This document shows positions 6,365 through 8,450 of a stretch of DNA of 8,450 nt, piece by piece. Position numbers and translations under genes: made by a program. The stretch lies in assembly GCA_910584325.1 (NCBI GenBank), contig CAJTZH010000102.1, positions 1 to 8,450 of the forward strand. Direction: 5' to 3'. How positions within the stretch are numbered: the stretch's first letter is position 1; each line of letters begins with the position of its first letter. The notes below the pieces were generated by a model. The model saw only the letters and a program-made list of their open reading frames with translations. It made no database searches and was not told the origin of the DNA. This DNA is from an uncultured Lachnospiraceae bacterium (lineage in GTDB: Bacteria > Bacillota > Clostridia > Lachnospirales > Lachnospiraceae).

Positions 6365-6718
6365 CTATTCGCCGAGCACCTTGATAATTTCACTTCTGAT
6401 ACCACAAAACAGCTTTGCCATCTCGGGGTCAAAATGACTTCCACCGGACTGCTCAATGATATCTTCCTCATAGCGGTTCTTTTCCTCATCGGACTCTGAC
6501 AGCGTGTGCCACGAAAGAAGAATATGGTGTCTGTTCATCAATCTGCAGATATCTGCCATGTCCAGCCTGTCTCTTACGCTTTCTTCAATATTATGCTCAT
6601 AATTATCCACTATCTCATTCAAATTATACTGCATAATCAGCATTCCGTAAATGCAGACTAATGCTGCAGACAGATTCCGTATAAACATCTGAAAGGGAAT
6701 CCGTTTAACAAGTTTCAT
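6365..6718 (-). CDS. Small membrane protein, apparent internally deleted HD-GYP receptor
   Basis: A 117-residue protein with a good ribosome binding site (GGGAGG, 6730-6725). Residues 1-15 are basic and 16-30 form one membrane segment. Residues 31-86 are a polar helical stretch (NRHHILLSWHTLSESDEEK) resembling the extracytoplasmic four-helix bundle of receptor proteins. Residues 87-117 (IEQSGGSHFDPEMAKLFCG and on) resemble the last helix of HD-GYP cyclic-di-GMP phosphodiesterases, which typically reads G-T-x-FDP-x-hydrophobic-hydrophobic-x-x-F. The rest of the HD-GYP domain, including the HD and GYP motifs, is absent, as are a second membrane helix and HAMP region. The simplest reading is an in-frame deletion joining the two ends of a larger gene, so no catalytic activity is expected. 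It could instead be a genuine small protein. It is followed after 30 nt by the acyltransferase start. Confidence 0.6.
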   Translation of the reverse strand: MKLVKRIPFQMFIRNLSAALVCIYGMLIMQYNLNEIVDNYEHNIEESVRDRLDMADICRLMNRHHILLSWHTLSESDEEKNRYEEDIIEQSGGSHFDPEMAKLFCGIRSEIIKVLGE

Positions 6719-6742
6719 TAAAATCCTCCCGAATGTATATAA

Positions 6743-6768
6743 GCACAGCCTGTTTAATCAGGCTGTGC
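6743..6768 (-). terminator. Strong hairpin around the stop codon of the broken small gene
   Basis: A perfect 10-bp GC-rich stem (GCACAGCCTG, 6743-6752, with its complement at 6759-6768) closes a 6-nt loop. On the minus strand the loop contains the TAA stop (6756-6754) of the small reading frame. The bases after it on that strand (TTATATACATT) are not a clean T-run, so it may be a weak terminator, an attenuator or an mRNA-stabilising end ahead of the 6718 gene. On the plus strand the tail CGTTATTTCTTTT looks slightly more like a terminator, but no plus-strand gene lies upstream. Confidence 0.5.
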
Positions 6769-6959
6769 CGTTATTTCTTTTACCAGATTATCAAGCAGCG
6801 TCTGCAGACTCTGATTATCCGGATTTCCACCTGCAATTGTAATTCCGAAAATATAGGAAGGGTCCCAATATGTTTCTGCTATGCGTTGGACATAAGAATG
6901 CCTTAACTGCTCTGAAAGCGCAGCAATGGCAGGCGCCGTTCTGACGGAGCATACCGCAT
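6754..6959 (-). pseudogene. Small unrecognised gene, apparently frameshifted
   Basis: On the minus strand an ATG at 6959 stands 9 nt after an AAAGGA site (6974-6969), downstream of a good promoter. That frame stops after 18 codons (MRYAPSERRLPLLRFQSS). The overlapping frame is open from 6960 to a TAA at 6754 but has no ATG, GTG or TTG in its 68 codons. Its translation looks protein-like, with segments such as AIAALSEQLRHSYVQRIAE, TYWDPSYIFGITIAGGNPD and NQSLQTLLDNLVKEITAQ. A single lost base near 6930-6957 would join start and body into a protein of about 68 residues. Alternatively the body is the 3' end of a longer lost gene. I do not recognise the family. It precedes the HD-GYP relic on the same strand. 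Confidence 0.5.
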
Positions 6960-7013
6960 ATTATCATTTCCTTTCACTGATGCTGATGTACACAACTTCA
7001 TAATATTAACTCT

Positions 7014-7042
7014 ATTTTATCAAAAAGAGGTAAATATTTCAA
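7014..7042 (-). promoter_or_regulatory. Promoter for the minus-strand gene string
   Basis: On the minus strand, TTGAAA (7042-7037) and TAAAAT (7019-7014) are 17 nt apart, each matching five of six consensus bases, with TG one base before the -10 (extended -10). Transcription would start near 7007 and could run through the broken small gene, the 117-aa protein, the acyltransferase, truA and dus. It is the best promoter I can find for that string. Confidence 0.65.
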
Positions 7043-7065
7043 TTATAATTTGCTTACGGCCGTCT

Positions 7066-7095
7066 TTGACATGTAAAGAATATTTATGGTATAAT
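7066..7095 (+). promoter_or_regulatory. Promoter of the sugar kinase gene
   Basis: TTGACA (7066-7071) and TATAAT (7090-7095) are both perfect, with an 18-nt spacer and TG one base before the -10 (7087-7088). The predicted start is near 7102. An imperfect inverted repeat just downstream (7106-7124, TGATAACA to TTGTCA) could be an operator, but only about half of its positions pair. The promoter stands back to back with the minus-strand promoter at 7014-7042. Confidence 0.85.
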
Positions 7096-7138
7096 GTTAA
7101 GGTTTTGATAACAGATATTTGTCAGAAAGAGGCACATT

Positions 7139-8176
7139 ATGAAAAAAAGAATTATTACATTTGGTGAAATCATGTTACGGCTCTCACCGGAAAACAATGA
7201 CCGCTTTGTTCAATGTAACCGCTTTGAAGGCGTGTACGGAGGCGGAGAGGCAAATACTGCCGTCTCGCTCGCGACATTCGGCGTTGATACAAGCTATGTC
7301 ACAAAACTCCCGGCTCACGGCATCGGTCAGGCGGCTGTCAATTCCCTGCGCGAATACGGCGTTGACACCTCGGATATTGTCCGGGGCGGAGAACAGATTG
7401 GCATTTATTTTTTGGAAAAAAAGACAAGCCAGCGTCCTTCCAATGTTATCTACAATAGAAAAGGCTCGGCAATCGCTCTTGCAGATGAAGATGAATTTGA
7501 CTGGGATAAAATCTTTGACGGCGCGTCATGGTTTCATTTCTCGGGAATTACTCCCGCTGTCAGTCCAACGCTTGCGAAAATATGCCTGACCGCCTGCAAA
7601 AAAGCAAAAGAACTCGGACTTACGGTGAGCTGCGACTTAAATTACCGGAGTAAGTTATGGGACGGTGAAACGGCCAACCGCGTGATGACGAAGCTTTGCC
7701 GATACATCGACATCTGTATCGCAAATGAGGACGACGCCATCGGTATTTTCCAGCTTGATCTTTCGCAAATAAAAAATATGGAACATCTGCAGGAACCAAA
7801 CCTTTCAAGAATAAAAAACGAATATGTCGCAAAAAAACTGATGGAAATATTTCCGTTCAAGATGGTCGCTTCCGTATGGCGCAATGAGCAGTCTATCACC
7901 ACGTTCGCGCTGCAGTCAATGGTTTATACAAACAATTCCGCCTATTACAGCAAAGAATACTACATGAGCGTTCTCGACTATATTGGCGCGGGCGACGCAT
8001 TTTGCGCGGGACTGATTTATGCCCTGTTACATGAATTTGAGCCGCCTAAATGCGTGGAATTCGCTAACGCCGCAAGCTGCCTGAAGCATACCGTAAGCGG
8101 CGATTACAACCTGATTACTCTTGAAGAAGTAGAACGTCTCGCGTTTTCCGAAACCGGAAACGAAGTTTCAAGATAA
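7139..8176 (+). CDS. kdgK: PfkB-family sugar kinase, probable 2-keto-3-deoxygluconate kinase
   Basis: A 345-residue cytoplasmic kinase of the PfkB/ribokinase fold. The N-terminal ITFGEIMLRLSPE and the glycine-rich GVYGGGEANTAVSLATFG (31-48) are the sugar-binding signatures. SQRPSNVIYNRKGSA (97-111) and DLNYRSKLW (166-174) resemble enzymes that phosphorylate 2-keto-3-deoxygluconate. The C-terminal DYIGAGDAFCAGLIYA (280-295) holds the GAGD anion hole with catalytic base D286. KDG kinase produces KDPG, which an aldolase splits into pyruvate and glyceraldehyde 3-phosphate in hexuronate catabolism. No aldolase gene adjoins it here: the gene is alone between its promoter and terminator. Substrate assignment is by motif resemblance; fructokinase or another family member is possible. 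The start follows an AAAGAGG site (7126-7132). Confidence 0.88.
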   Translation: MKKRIITFGEIMLRLSPENNDRFVQCNRFEGVYGGGEANTAVSLATFGVDTSYVTKLPAHGIGQAAVNSLREYGVDTSDIVRGGEQIGIYFLEKKTSQRPSNVIYNRKGSAIALADEDEFDWDKIFDGASWFHFSGITPAVSPTLAKICLTACKKAKELGLTVSCDLNYRSKLWDGETANRVMTKLCRYIDICIANEDDAIGIFQLDLSQIKNMEHLQEPNLSRIKNEYVAKKLMEIFPFKMVASVWRNEQSITTFALQSMVYTNNSAYYSKEYYMSVLDYIGAGDAFCAGLIYALLHEFEPPKCVEFANAASCLKHTVSGDYNLITLEEVERLAFSETGNEVSR

Positions 8177-8212
8177 AACTGCCGCAAAATTTTCTTTCAA
8201 AATAAATATCAT

Positions 8213-8258
8213 AAAAGCTGCCGCACTGGCAATAAACATGTCAAGCGGCAGCTTTTTT
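8213..8258. terminator. Terminator between the kinase and the convergent EAL gene
   Basis: A 12-bp stem, AAAAGCTGCCGC (8213-8224) with its complement at 8245-8256, closes a 20-nt loop and ends in six T (8253-8258) on the plus strand. It lies 37 nt after the kinase stop. The A-run at its other end becomes a TTTT tail on the minus strand, so it can also serve the EAL gene that ends at 8275. Between 8177 and 8212 I see nothing else. Confidence 0.9.
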
Positions 8259-8274
8259 ACAATCGCTTATGTAG

Positions 8275-8450
8275 TTAATCCGTTATAAATTTCTGTATAA
8301 AACTCTTTCTGTCGCACGGCTTACTGTAATAATATCCCTGAATATAATCCGGATGTATCCTGCTTATCTGCTCCAGTTCTTCCTGCGTCTCAATTCCTTC
8401 AATGACAATCTGTATCTTCAGACTGTGAACCATCTGAACGATATGCGCCA
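8275..8450 (-). CDS. EAL-domain protein, C-terminal end only (cyclic-di-GMP phosphodiesterase family)
   Basis: The last 57 codons of a gene that enters from beyond the right edge and ends at TAA (8277-8275). The translation contains VIEGIETQEELEQI, the family's EGVET-type segment with its Glu, and IHPDYIQGYYYSKP, the IQGYxxSKP element at the end of EAL domains. Active EAL proteins hydrolyse cyclic-di-GMP to linear pGpG. The EAL motif and most metal-binding residues lie outside the window, so activity and any sensor domain cannot be judged. The chain ends only about 13 residues after the SKP motif, so the EAL domain is C-terminal. It is convergent with the kinase and shares its terminator. Confidence 0.9.
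   Translation of the reverse strand, partial: AHIVQMVHSLKIQIVIEGIETQEELEQISRIHPDYIQGYYYSKPCDRKSFIQKFITD

Noticed and set aside
8213..8258. TTGACA in the terminator loop on the minus strand as a promoter
   Set aside because: No -10 box follows at 15-19 nt, and the element lies within a strong terminator stem-loop downstream of both flanking genes.
1..8450. CRISPR array, insertion sequence, prophage, toxin-antitoxin or biosynthetic cluster
   Set aside because: No regularly spaced repeats, transposase or integrase motifs, terminal inverted repeats or paired small toxin genes are visible on either strand; the genes are core housekeeping or common accessory types.

Overview
The window reads as chromosome from a low-to-moderate GC Firmicute, most likely a Clostridia member of the Lachnospiraceae type. 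This rests on the infC-rpmI-rplT operon with a structured leader, strong GGAGG ribosome binding sites, an RqcH-type NFACT protein, consensus TTGACA/TATAAT promoters, and the style of the Dus, acyltransferase, KDG kinase and EAL proteins. The taxonomic assignment is inference. No mobile element, CRISPR array or phage gene was seen.

Left part (1-1660, minus strand): a tRNA-Asn gene cut by the window edge, with its own perfect consensus promoter. Next comes the translation operon infC-rpmI-rplT (IF-3, L35, L20), closed by a hairpin terminator. infC very probably starts at an ATT codon, the rare start by which IF-3 regulates its own synthesis. About 175 nt of leader separate its promoter from that codon. 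The leader holds an irregular hairpin, a U-tract terminator and a third helix that crosses the terminator stem, as expected of an L20-controlled attenuator.

Middle (1590-3475, plus strand): rqcH, an NFACT-family ribosome quality control factor, divergent from infC and ending in a strong intrinsic terminator.

Right-middle (3493-7042, minus strand): a tight gene string. It begins at a promoter near 7014-7042 and continues with a small, apparently frameshifted gene, a 117-aa membrane protein that looks like an internally deleted HD-GYP receptor, an acyltransferase-3 membrane protein, truA (tRNA pseudouridine synthase) and a dus gene (tRNA dihydrouridine synthase). truA overlaps the acyltransferase by 8 nt, and dus begins on the base after the truA stop.

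Right end (7066-8450): a sugar kinase of the 2-keto-3-deoxygluconate kinase type, with its own promoter and terminator, faces the 3' end of an EAL-domain (cyclic-di-GMP phosphodiesterase) gene that runs off the window.

Most genes are ordinary housekeeping genes. I see no convincing new multi-gene system. The parts worth a second look are the infC leader with its ATT start, and the decayed stretch at 6365-7000, where the HD-GYP relic and the broken small gene lie.
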